Source of the DNA: Minisyncoccota bacterium
GTDB taxonomy: Bacteria; Patescibacteriota; Microgenomatia; PFEM01; JAFGMK01
Length of the DNA: 40,671 nt
Direction of reading: 5' to 3'
Assembly: GCA_016927565.1 (NCBI GenBank)
Contig: JAFGMK010000025.1
Span: forward strand, 1-40,671
Under the pieces are notes generated by a model. That model saw only the letters and a list, made by a program, of their open reading frames with translations, was not told the origin of the DNA and did no database searches. The translations under genes and the position numbers were made by a program. Shown here piece after piece: positions 25,329-31,586 of the stretch; the stretch's first letter is position 1, and each line of letters begins with the position of its first letter.

Positions 25329-25332
25329 TTTT

Positions 25333-25902
25333 TTAAACCTGTCTTTCTTTTTTGGTAAAGCTGACGCGGCCGCCTTGATGCTGGCCGCGATAATTGATTG
25401 TTTTGCCCTCGATTTTAAAAAAGACGAGATTGCAAATTCTGGCGCCTAGCTGGAGTTTAACTTCAAAGCTGCTCAGGTTGGCTAAGCCAAAGGTTAGCGG
25501 CCCCTGATAACCGGGATCAATTTTTGTATTAAGCAGCAAAAGGCCGGCCCGGAACAGGCTGCTTCTGGGATAGATAACAGGCATCAAGTCTGGAGGGGTG
25601 TTTAAGCTTTCGAGAGTTAGGACTAAGTAGTAGTCTCCGGGCCCGAGAGTAATTTCTGCTTGCGGATTTTGCTCTTTTTGGTATCGGGCAACCAGTTTGG
25701 TTTCAACTCCCTGTCTTAAGCCCAAACTTTTTTTTTGATCGGCTTCAATAAAAGCCCCGCCCTTAATGATTTTATGGACTTCTCCCAGACGAAGATCCAA
25801 ACCGACGCCTTCAGGGTTCTTAAGCTCTCTTTGGCCTAAATTTTCGACTAATTTTTCTTTTTTGATTCTTTTTTTAATAACATCGAGTCCTAAAACTGAC
25901 AT
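25333..25902 (-). CDS. dUTPase/dCTP deaminase family protein
   Basis: The 189-aa protein belongs to the trimeric dUTPase/dCTP deaminase fold. It has PRSSLFRAGL (nucleotide-binding motif), TKIDPGYQGPLTFGLAN and LGARICNLVFF. dCTP deaminases carry a catalytic Glu in the segment after the DPGW/Y motif (VLEFYN in E. coli); here that position reads as Gly (TFGLAN). The Asp in KIDPGY matches the dUTPase motif. It may therefore be a dUTPase in a deaminase-like frame, or a bifunctional relative. Either way it would feed dUMP to ThyX, whose gene starts 4 nt downstream. CCGGAG lies 9 nt before the ATG. Confidence 0.85.
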   Translation of the reverse strand: MSVLGLDVIKKRIKKEKLVENLGQRELKNPEGVGLDLRLGEVHKIIKGGAFIEADQKKSLGLRQGVETKLVARYQKEQNPQAEITLGPGDYYLVLTLESLNTPPDLMPVIYPRSSLFRAGLLLLNTKIDPGYQGPLTFGLANLSSFEVKLQLGARICNLVFFKIEGKTINYRGQHQGGRVSFTKKERQV

Positions 25903-26206
25903 TTTAAAAAACTCCGGATTAACTTAATAAATTCGGTCTTGCCCCAATATAATTTTTCAAAAGAATTATTTCAAGACGCAATTGTCCTTTTATTTTTGGT
26001 TCAAGATGTTAAAACAGGCAAATTTTTTAATTTATTTGTCTGCCATTTTTCAAAAAATGAATTTTTAAGAAGAATCTTATCAGGCTGCCTGCGGGCATTG
26101 TCATCAGGTAGGGGGCAAAAACCGGGAATAGTTTATATTCCCGGATTTTGGAAAAGGATTAAGATTACGGGAATGTCTGCGTATTACCCTCGTGGAGTAA
26201 AGATGG
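25903..26206. other. Gene-poor gap with two hairpins before glyA
   Basis: I see no convincing gene here. Two inverted repeats are present. One pairs CAGGCAAAT with ATTTGTCTG (9 bp with one G-U, near 26014-26042). The other is a perfect 9-bp stem, 26122-26130 with 26136-26144 and a 5-nt loop, followed by ATTTT. The second may terminate transcription or be a regulatory hairpin of glyA. The pieces do not match THF or ZTP riboswitch consensus sequences as far as I can tell. A 91-codon open frame here lacks any recognisable feature. Confidence 0.5.
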
Positions 26207-26219
26207 TAAAATAGAAATT
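26204..26219 (+). promoter_or_regulatory. Extended -10 promoter of glyA, leaderless
   Basis: TGGTAAAAT (TGn plus TAAAAT at 26207-26212) ends 7 nt before the ATG at 26220. The mRNA is predicted to have no leader, so the hairpin at 26122-26144 would lie upstream of this start of transcription. Confidence 0.5.
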
Positions 26220-27539
26220 ATGAATCAGGGTGAGGCAGTTTTTGATTTGATCCGCCAGGAGGAAAAAAGACAGAAAGAGGAGCTGGCGCTGATTCCGTCA
26301 GAGAATTATTGCTCTTCGGCAGTCCGGAAAGCATTGGGAAGTATTCTGACCGATAAATACTCGGAAGGCTACCCGGGGAAGCGTTATTATCAGGGAAACC
26401 GGATTATTGATGAAGTTGAGAGTTTGGCCATCAATCGGGCCAAAAAAGTTTTCGGCGTTGCTCAAGTTAATATTCAGCCTTACTCGGGATCGCCGGCTAA
26501 TCTGGCGATTCTTTCGGCTGTTTGCCAGCCCGGCGACCGGGTGCTTTCTCAGCATCTTTCCATGGGCGGCCATCTCTCGATGGGTCAGCAAGCCTCAATG
26601 ACTTCCAGATTTTTTAAAGCTTTTTATTACGGTTTATCAAAAAGAGGCCAGATCGATTGGGATGGGCTTGAATCCCAGGTCAGAAAACAGAGGCCGAAAA
26701 TAATCTTTTGCGGCGGGACGGCCTTTACCAAGGTTTTTGATTTTCCCCGTTTTGGCCGGCTGGCTGATGAATCCGGAGCTTTTTTCGTAGCCGATATTTC
26801 CCATATTGCCGGACTGGTTGCAGCTGGCGTTCATCCTTCGCCGGCAAGGTCGGCTCATTTGATTATGACAACGACTCATAAAACTCTCCGGGGTCCGCGA
26901 GGGGCAATGATTATGGTAACGGCTAAAGGCTTAAAGAAAGATCCGGAGCTGGGGAAAAAAATAAATCAGGCGGTTTTCCCCGGGCTTCAGGGCGGGCCGC
27001 ATAATAATAATATTGCCGGTGTGGCCGTCGCTCTAAACGAGGCCCGAGCCGCCGGGTTCAAAAAATATGCTGTTCAAATAGTTAAAAATGCCAAAGCTCT
27101 GGCGACCAGTTTAAAAAGATATCGTTTTAAATTAATTGGCGGCGGAACCAAAAACCATTTAATCTGGATTGATTTAAATAACAAAAAAATTGACGGTTGG
27201 ACGGCTGCTTGGGCGCTTGAAGCAGCGGGAATAATTGCCAACCGCCAAACAATACCTTTTGATCAGCGCTCGCCTTACTATCCTTCCGGTTTGCGTTTGG
27301 GAACGCCGGCAATTACCACTCGGGGGATGAAGGAACCGCAAATGCGCCTGATTGGCCAATGGATTAACGAGGGTTTGGAGGCGGCCCGGAAAATGAATTT
27401 AGAAGGGATTGGCAGTCCGGATCGGGAAAGAGATCAGAAAGCCAGAAAAGAGTTTAAGCAAGCAGTCTTTGAAAATCAAGAACTCAGAAGAATCAAAAAA
27501 GAAGTTAAATCCCTTTGTTGCCAGTTCCCTCTTCCGTAG
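26220..27539 (+). CDS. glyA: Serine hydroxymethyltransferase
   Basis: This PLP enzyme converts serine and THF to glycine and methylene-THF, the main entry of C1 units. The 439-aa protein is of usual length. The PLP-lysine motif is TTTHKTLRGPRGAMI. Also visible are LIPSENYCS, YSEGYPGKRYYQG, YSGSPANLA, DISHIAGL and GLQGGPHNN. It lies just upstream of the folD-like gene and the TrpR-like/fchA-like pair, so the locus is a C1-folate block. The palindrome at 27549 separates it from folD. Confidence 0.97.
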   Translation: MNQGEAVFDLIRQEEKRQKEELALIPSENYCSSAVRKALGSILTDKYSEGYPGKRYYQGNRIIDEVESLAINRAKKVFGVAQVNIQPYSGSPANLAILSAVCQPGDRVLSQHLSMGGHLSMGQQASMTSRFFKAFYYGLSKRGQIDWDGLESQVRKQRPKIIFCGGTAFTKVFDFPRFGRLADESGAFFVADISHIAGLVAAGVHPSPARSAHLIMTTTHKTLRGPRGAMIMVTAKGLKKDPELGKKINQAVFPGLQGGPHNNNIAGVAVALNEARAAGFKKYAVQIVKNAKALATSLKRYRFKLIGGGTKNHLIWIDLNNKKIDGWTAAWALEAAGIIANRQTIPFDQRSPYYPSGLRLGTPAITTRGMKEPQMRLIGQWINEGLEAARKMNLEGIGSPDRERDQKARKEFKQAVFENQELRRIKKEVKSLCCQFPLP

Positions 27540-27548
27540 AATATAAAT

Positions 27549-27580
27549 CCTGATACCATGATTCGAATCATGGTATCAGG
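27549..27580. promoter_or_regulatory. Operator-like palindrome O1 (perfect, 32 bp) before folD
   Basis: The left arm is CCTGATACCATGATTC and the right arm is its exact reverse complement, with no loop. It lies 10 nt after glyA and just before the folD start, reaching the GGGGG ribosome-binding region. A -10-like TATAAA (27542-27547) with TTGCCA 18 nt upstream sits at the end of glyA, so the palindrome would cover the start of transcription. Near-copies are at 28698 and 29237. A protein operator is the best reading; an attenuating RNA hairpin is the alternative. Confidence 0.8.
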
Positions 27581-27591
27581 GGGAAATGTTT

Positions 27592-28428
27592 ATGACTGCA
27601 ATAATTTTTCAAAGTAAACGAAAAGCTGGCAAAATTCTGGAAAGAGCCAGGCAGAAAATGAACAAATGCAAGGCTATTCCGGTTTTGGAGACGGTTTTGG
27701 TCGGTTCTGATTTGATTAGTGAAAGCTATTTCAGAAGTCTTAAACGGATAGCTAAAGATTTAAGGGTTGATCTTCGGGTAAAACGGTTTGATTCTCGGGT
27801 GCGACTTGAGAAAGTGACGGATTTTTTAAAGGCTGAAACCAAGACTGAAGAAATTGACGCTCTTCTGCCTTTAGTTTCGTCTCAGTCCGGATTATTCAAT
27901 CAAAGAGAAGAGATTGTTAAAGCGATTGGTTGGACAAAGGACAGTGATTATTTAAGAGAAACTGTTTTTGGCGATAAGAAAAAGATTCCCTCTGTTTGCC
28001 GGGCAGTTTTGCTGGCTATTGAGGAGGCAGGCAAAGAGTTGTCATTTGTGCCCCGATGGGCCAAAATTCTGGTGGTGGGCGACACAGGTTTTTGGGGAAG
28101 TCGAATTAAACAGACTCTGATTGCCCGGGGTTTTGAGAATATCAGCGGAGCCAATCGTAAAACGGCTGATCTTATTTCGGCTTGTCAGACAGCGGAAGTT
28201 TTAATTTCTTGTGTTGGCCGGCAAAATTTAATTACCCGGGAAATGGTTAAAAAAGGTTCGGCTGTGATTGATATCGGTTTTTCGCTGATCGGCGGGCAAT
28301 TAGTCGGCGATGTTAATTTTGAAAGGGTTAAAAAAAGAGCCGGTTTTATTACTCCGGTTTTAGGAGGAATCGGTCCTTTGGCAACGGCTTTGGTTTTTGA
28401 TAATTTAATTGGCAGATTTTTTGAATGA
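27592..28428 (+). CDS. folD: Divergent FolD-like methylene-THF dehydrogenase/cyclohydrolase
   Basis: FolD oxidises methylene-THF to methenyl-THF and hydrolyses it to 10-formyl-THF. The 278-aa protein keeps the fold order: VLVGSDLISESYFRSLKR, KDSDYLRE (for KDVDGF), KILVVGDTGFWGSRI (for VVGRSxIVGxP), EVLISCVGR, AVIDIGF, GDVNFE and ITPVLGGIGPLATAL. Several active-site elements differ. The Lys of YxxxK, required for cyclohydrolase activity, reads YFRSL with Lys one position later. The QLPLP and PCTP motifs are not recognisable. It may therefore be a dehydrogenase only. A second ATG at 27586 is in frame; the one at 27592 is better spaced from GGGGG. Preceded by palindrome O1 and followed by a terminator. 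Confidence 0.85.
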   Translation: MTAIIFQSKRKAGKILERARQKMNKCKAIPVLETVLVGSDLISESYFRSLKRIAKDLRVDLRVKRFDSRVRLEKVTDFLKAETKTEEIDALLPLVSSQSGLFNQREEIVKAIGWTKDSDYLRETVFGDKKKIPSVCRAVLLAIEEAGKELSFVPRWAKILVVGDTGFWGSRIKQTLIARGFENISGANRKTADLISACQTAEVLISCVGRQNLITREMVKKGSAVIDIGFSLIGGQLVGDVNFERVKKRAGFITPVLGGIGPLATALVFDNLIGRFFE

Positions 28429-28470
28429 GCTGTTATCCGGCGCTTGAAGGAAACGGATACAGCAGTTTTT
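28429..28470 (+). terminator. Intrinsic terminator after folD
   Basis: GCTGTTATCCG (28429-28439) pairs with CGGATACAGC (28454-28463), a 10-bp stem with one bulge. AGTTTTTAT follows. It starts right after the folD stop codon. Confidence 0.7.
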
Positions 28471-28806
28471 ATCATTGACAAAAGCGTTTCCGGTGAATGA
28501 ATAGCCGGGGCCGAGAAGATTGGGGAATTTAATTCTGCGTCGGTTTGGAGGAGTGAAAATGAGGAATAAATTGAGTTTCGGGAAATGGTCTGCCGGTTTT
28601 AGGCCAGGATAAGATCAGAGAATTCTATTTAGAGATTGCTGCTTTTTAAAAAAGTTTTAGGGAGAGACTAAAATCAAAAGCGGAGAAGATTTTAACACTC
28701 TTGATATCATGATATGAATCATAGTATCAAGAGCGGAGGATAGTCAGGAAAAAAGACAAAGCTCGGATTTAGCAGGATTCAGGAAGGACTTGATTCAGAA
28801 ATTGGT
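28471..28806. other. Non-coding gap between folD and the TrpR-like gene
   Basis: About 336 nt without a convincing gene, apart from palindrome O2 (28698-28733). A very short frame at 28559-28612 (17 codons, beginning MRNKLSFGKW) has a good GGAGGAG seven nucleotides before its ATG and contains one Trp. TTGACA occurs at 28475 without a convincing -10. This could be a leader peptide, a gene remnant or chance. Confidence 0.4.
28698..28733. promoter_or_regulatory. Operator-like palindrome O2 (imperfect, 36 bp)
   Basis: The core TGATATCATGATAT / GAATCATAGTATCA (28702-28729) matches O1 and O3 with a few changes, and CTCT/AGAG extends it outward. No gene start lies nearby: the TrpR-like gene ends at 28807 and folD ended at 28428. 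On the plus strand TTGATA (28701-28706) with an 18-nt spacer to TATCAA could form a promoter, in the same geometry as at O3. Confidence 0.7.
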
Positions 28807-29238
28807 TTAGAAAGGGGTTTTTTTACTTAATTCTTTTTTGGCACGGTGATAGGGGGACGAATAGGGTGAAGGGGTAATTTTAGTGTAAAAATCGGCAATT
28901 TGTTCCAGCATTTTTCGGAAACGGTCTTTCTTTTCCATTGTTTTCAGGGTTTCGCGGAAACCGGCGCCTTCGGTTTTCAACCATAAAGAGACGCGGTGGA
29001 TAGTGCTAAAACTTACTTTTAGGAAATCAATAATCGTTCGGTATTGATAATTCTGCAGAAGGAGAAGAGCGATAGCCAGTCGTTTGGCGAGCATTACTTT
29101 CTCGGTGGGAGTGAGAAGATCATCAAGAAGTTTTTCAATCCCGTCTTTGTTTTTTTGACTGGCCAGTGATTCAAAAAAGACATCGTACATCCGTTGTTCA
29201 ATTTCTTTTCTCAGTTGGAGTTTGGAAATTTGAGCCAT
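28807..29238 (-). CDS. TrpR/YerC-family transcriptional regulator
   Basis: This 143-aa protein has the Trp-repressor fold. The diagnostic segment is LLTPTEKVMLAKRLAIALLLLQ, followed by the helix-turn-helix YRTIIDFLKVSFSTIHRVSLWL. Trp repressors and the YerC/YecD group share this arrangement. There is no sign that tryptophan is the ligand, and no trp genes are present. The neighbours are folate C1 enzymes. Palindrome O3 overlaps its promoter (TTGACA at 29276-29271, 18 nt, TATCAT at 29252-29247 on the minus strand) and ends next to the ATG, so autorepression and a near-leaderless mRNA are likely. The C terminus is slightly longer than TrpR (~108 aa). Divergent to the fchA-like gene. Confidence 0.9.
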   Translation of the reverse strand: MAQISKLQLRKEIEQRMYDVFFESLASQKNKDGIEKLLDDLLTPTEKVMLAKRLAIALLLLQNYQYRTIIDFLKVSFSTIHRVSLWLKTEGAGFRETLKTMEKKDRFRKMLEQIADFYTKITPSPYSSPYHRAKKELSKKTPF

Positions 29239-29270
29239 TTGATACTATGATATGAATCATGGTATCAAAT
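29237..29270. promoter_or_regulatory. Operator-like palindrome O3 in the divergent trpR-like/fchA-like promoter
   Basis: The core is TGATACTATGATAT / GAATCATGGTATCA (29240-29267), with three more paired bases on each side. It spans the -10 and spacer of the minus-strand TrpR-like promoter and reaches its ATG. On the plus strand it abuts the -35 of the fchA-like promoter. One bound repressor could therefore control both genes. Confidence 0.8.
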
Positions 29271-29298
29271 TGTCAAGGCAGAATTTATTTGGTAAAGT
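29270..29298 (+). promoter_or_regulatory. Promoter of the fchA-like gene
   Basis: TTGTCA (29270-29275), a 17-nt spacer and TAAAGT (29293-29298), preceded by TGG as an extended -10. AAAGGAG stands 6 nt before the ATG at 29339. The -35 touches palindrome O3. Confidence 0.65.
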
Positions 29299-29338
29299 TT
29301 TAAATGAAAAGGTTCTGAAACCAGGAAAGGAGTAAGAA

Positions 29339-29926
29339 ATGGCTAAGCCAATTAAATCTGAAAGTTCCCAAGACCTGGCCCGGGTTTCTTTTGGAGAGAT
29401 TTGCCGATTAGTAGGGCAAAAACAGTCAGGCTTAGGAGGCGGATCGGTGATAGCTTTATCCGGAGCATTAGCCAGTTCTCTGGGAATAAAAATTTTAAAC
29501 TTTTCTTTGAAGGGTGAAAATAATTCGGACAAAGTTTTAAAACTTGAATCCTGGTTGGAAAGAGCCGAAAAAACAACAGCTGATTTTTTAGAATTGGCGG
29601 CTGAAGATGGAATTGCCTATGCCCGATATCTTCAGGATAAACAAGTCTTTGAAAACAAGCAGGCAATTATCAGCGTGCCCTTAGTGATGGCGGAAAAAGC
29701 CAATAACCTGATGACTCTGGCAGGCTTTTTAATTAAGGAAGGCAAGCAAAGTTTTATTTCCGATAGCCGGGGAATGCTGGAGTTGGCCACAGCTTGTTTT
29801 TATGGTGCTTTGGAAACAGTCAGAATTAATTTGCCTTTAATCAAAGGAAAGGCCTGGGAGAATCAAATTCGGGAAAAAATTGAAAATCTGCTTGATTCAG
29901 TCAAGGATCTTGTCGCTCCTTCTTAA
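29339..29926 (+). CDS. Cyclodeaminase/cyclohydrolase family protein (FchA-like)
   Basis: The 195-aa helical protein belongs to the FTCD C-terminal / FchA family. Members convert formimino-THF to methenyl-THF or hydrolyse methenyl-THF to 10-formyl-THF. The family signature GLGGGSVIALSGALASSLG is at residues ~32-50. Downstream are helices with AAEDGIAYARYLQDK, VPLVMAEKANNLM and DSRGMLELATACFYGALETVRINL. In this folate block, a methenyl-THF cyclohydrolase role next to the FolD-like enzyme is the natural reading; no histidine-degradation genes are present to favour formimino-THF. A clear ribosome-binding site precedes the ATG. Convergent with the methyltransferase-like gene. Confidence 0.88.
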   Translation: MAKPIKSESSQDLARVSFGEICRLVGQKQSGLGGGSVIALSGALASSLGIKILNFSLKGENNSDKVLKLESWLERAEKTTADFLELAAEDGIAYARYLQDKQVFENKQAIISVPLVMAEKANNLMTLAGFLIKEGKQSFISDSRGMLELATACFYGALETVRINLPLIKGKAWENQIREKIENLLDSVKDLVAPS

Positions 29927-29942
29927 CTCAGGAACAAAAATT

Positions 29943-30572
29943 TTATCCGGGCTTTTGGGCGTGGTGGATTACCCCGCCTTCGATTATAAATCCGCTGGTT
30001 ACTTTCTTATCTCCTGTTTCTCTCAAATTGTAGATAGTGACGAAGGATTCCTGGTAGTAAGTGGCAGTTCTAACAAAGCCGGTTTCTTCTAAAATTAGAT
30101 GGGTTTCTTTTGGGCTGGGGATCGTTCTATAATTTAGAGGCCATTTAGGTTTTTCGACAAGGCTGGTGGTTATAACAAAAAAACTGCCGCCGGGTTTTAG
30201 GGCCTGGTAAGTTTCCCGGGAAAATCCGCTAAATTTCACTCCGTTTCGGCCTTGGGGATCAATATTCAGATTTTCGGCAATTATTATGTTCCAGTGGCCA
30301 GTTCCCACTGCTTCGACAAGTCGATTGGCGTCGGCAGTAAAGTCAGGCTGGTGTCTTGCTTCAATGTCTAAGGTTTTACAGCCTGATTTTTTCCAAAAAG
30401 GAGTATTGTCTCCAGACCCGACTACTAAAATTTGCCTTCCCCGAGCGCCATTTTCAATAATTTCCCGGTAAGTCCGATAAACATACGGTATTTCAAGTAT
30501 GGCTCCAGCGGCGTTTCGTTCGCAAGGGGGCCTAAGATCTAAGTATTCTCCTGACGGCAAAAAGTCGGTCAT
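29943..30572 (-). CDS. Class I SAM methyltransferase-like protein
   Basis: The Rossmann-fold methyltransferase layout is visible over ~210 aa. Motif I is ILVVGSGDNTPFW. An acidic end of beta 2 is in TLDIEA. DFTADANRLVEAVG follows, then WNIIIAENL and ALKPGGSFFVIT. Motif I is a slight variant of GxGxG. The substrate cannot be told. I place the start at the ATG at 30572, because GACAGGTTTAAAA just before it matches the sequence before thyX. An upstream ATG at 30620 is in frame and would give 225 aa. Divergent from rpsB. Confidence 0.7.
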   Translation of the reverse strand: MTDFLPSGEYLDLRPPCERNAAGAILEIPYVYRTYREIIENGARGRQILVVGSGDNTPFWKKSGCKTLDIEARHQPDFTADANRLVEAVGTGHWNIIIAENLNIDPQGRNGVKFSGFSRETYQALKPGGSFFVITTSLVEKPKWPLNYRTIPSPKETHLILEETGFVRTATYYQESFVTIYNLRETGDKKVTSGFIIEGGVIHHAQKPG

Positions 30573-30649
30573 TTTTAAACCTGTCTTTGTTAACGGAATT
30601 TCTGAAAGCAATTGTATCATTTTATGGGCTTGAGCTGACAGCGTCTTTC

Positions 30650-30678
30650 TTGCAGACTCTGAAAAAAACTGGTAGAAT
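30650..30678 (+). promoter_or_regulatory. Promoter of the rpsB operon
   Basis: TTGCAG (30650-30655), a 17-nt spacer and TAGAAT (30673-30678) with TGG just upstream as an extended -10. Transcription is predicted to start near 30685, leaving a leader of about 120 nt before rpsB. Confidence 0.65.
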
Positions 30679-30700
30679 CCAGACAGTTATTAAATTCACC

Positions 30701-30768
30701 CACTGGTTAGACTCCTTGATCCCGTCTCTGGCGGGAACTTCAAAAACCAGTGCCAGGTAAAAAGGAGG
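30701..30768 (+). promoter_or_regulatory. Candidate S2 (rpsB) leader RNA structure
   Basis: CACTGGTT (30701-30708) pairs with AACCAGTG (30745-30752), 8 bp. Inside, TCCCG (30720-30724) pairs with CGGGA (30732-30736). A perfect AAGGAGG follows at 30762-30768. Ribosomal protein leaders often carry such a stem for autoregulation by the encoded protein; S2 leaders are known in other phyla. Whether this is homologous is unknown. Confidence 0.45.
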
Positions 30769-30806
30769 CAAGGGTCTTGTTTAGGACAGGGCCCGGTAAA
30801 GAATCC

Positions 30807-31586
30807 ATGGAGAAGGCCAAAAAAAACGAAGTTTCTCTGATGCAATTATTAGAAGTCGGGGCCCATTTTGGCCATCAACCCCGGCGTTGGAATCCGAAGA
30901 TGGCTCCCTATTTATACGGGAAACGGAGCGGAGTCCATATTTTTGATTTGGTCAAGACCAAGAAAAAGCTGGAAGAAGCCTGTGACTTTGTTAAAAATTT
31001 CGTTGCCGGAGGCGGCGAGATTGTTTTTGTCGGGACCAAAAGGCAGGCGGCCGAAATTATTCGGGAGGAAGCCAAAAGAGCCGGGGTCGCCTTTGTGGCG
31101 CAGCGATGGCTGGGAGGAACGATTACCAATTGGTCCCAGATAAAAAAAAGCATTAAAAAGTTTGGAGAGATGAAGGCCAAAAAAGCTGCCGGCGAGTACG
31201 AAAAATACACTAAAAAAGAAAATCTTTTAATTGCCCGGGAAATCCGGCGATTGGAGAAATTTTTTGGCGGCTTAACCGGTTTGAAAGAAATTCCAGAGGC
31301 AATGTTTATGGTTGATGTTAAAAGAGAAGAAGCGGCTTTAAAAGAGGCGGCCAAAAAGAAAATTCCGGTGGTGGCGATGGTGGACAGCAACAGCGATCCC
31401 AATTTGGTAGATTATCCGATCCCGATCAATGACGATGCCATCAGATCGATCAAACTGGTGGTGACTCGGATTGCCGATGCAGTGATTGAGGGCCGGCAGA
31501 TAAAAGAAAAGAAATTGCCTGAAAACTCAAAATCAGATGGGAAAAATCTTTCCAAAAAAAAGCCTGAACCAAAGGAGAAAAAATGA
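30807..31586 (+). CDS. rpsB: Small ribosomal subunit protein uS2
   Basis: This is a structural protein of the 30S subunit. The ~259-aa protein shows the S2 core: LLEVGAHFGHQPRRWNPKMAPYLYG, IVFVGTKRQA, RWLGGTITNW, KEIPEAMFMVDVKREEAALKEA, and VDSNSDPNLVDYPIPINDDA. A lysine-rich tail follows. The start is uncertain. I use the ATG at 30807, where family-like sequence begins. A TTG at 30777, in frame and 8 nt behind a perfect AAGGAGG, is a serious alternative that would add ten residues. tsf overlaps the end by 4 nt. Confidence 0.95.
   Translation: MEKAKKNEVSLMQLLEVGAHFGHQPRRWNPKMAPYLYGKRSGVHIFDLVKTKKKLEEACDFVKNFVAGGGEIVFVGTKRQAAEIIREEAKRAGVAFVAQRWLGGTITNWSQIKKSIKKFGEMKAKKAAGEYEKYTKKENLLIAREIRRLEKFFGGLTGLKEIPEAMFMVDVKREEAALKEAAKKKIPVVAMVDSNSDPNLVDYPIPINDDAIRSIKLVVTRIADAVIEGRQIKEKKLPENSKSDGKNLSKKKPEPKEKK

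Noticed and set aside
26014-26144. THF or ZTP riboswitch upstream of glyA
   Set aside because: These are common before glyA, but the conserved consensus blocks are not visible, and the likely transcription start lies downstream.
25939-26214. 91-codon plus-strand reading frame before glyA
   Set aside because: It starts with TTG without a ribosome-binding site, runs through two hairpins and the glyA promoter, and shows no recognisable domain.
27549-27580. Palindrome O1 as a glyA terminator
   Set aside because: It is followed by G residues rather than T, and its sequence recurs at two other regulatory positions, so an operator fits better.
28185-28481. 98-codon minus-strand frame near the folD end
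   Set aside because: It lies opposite folD and its terminator and has no domain or ribosome-binding site.
30750-30806. S2 starting at GTG 30750
   Set aside because: The codon lies within the leader stem and the added residues are not S2-like. TTG 30777 or ATG 30807 are better.
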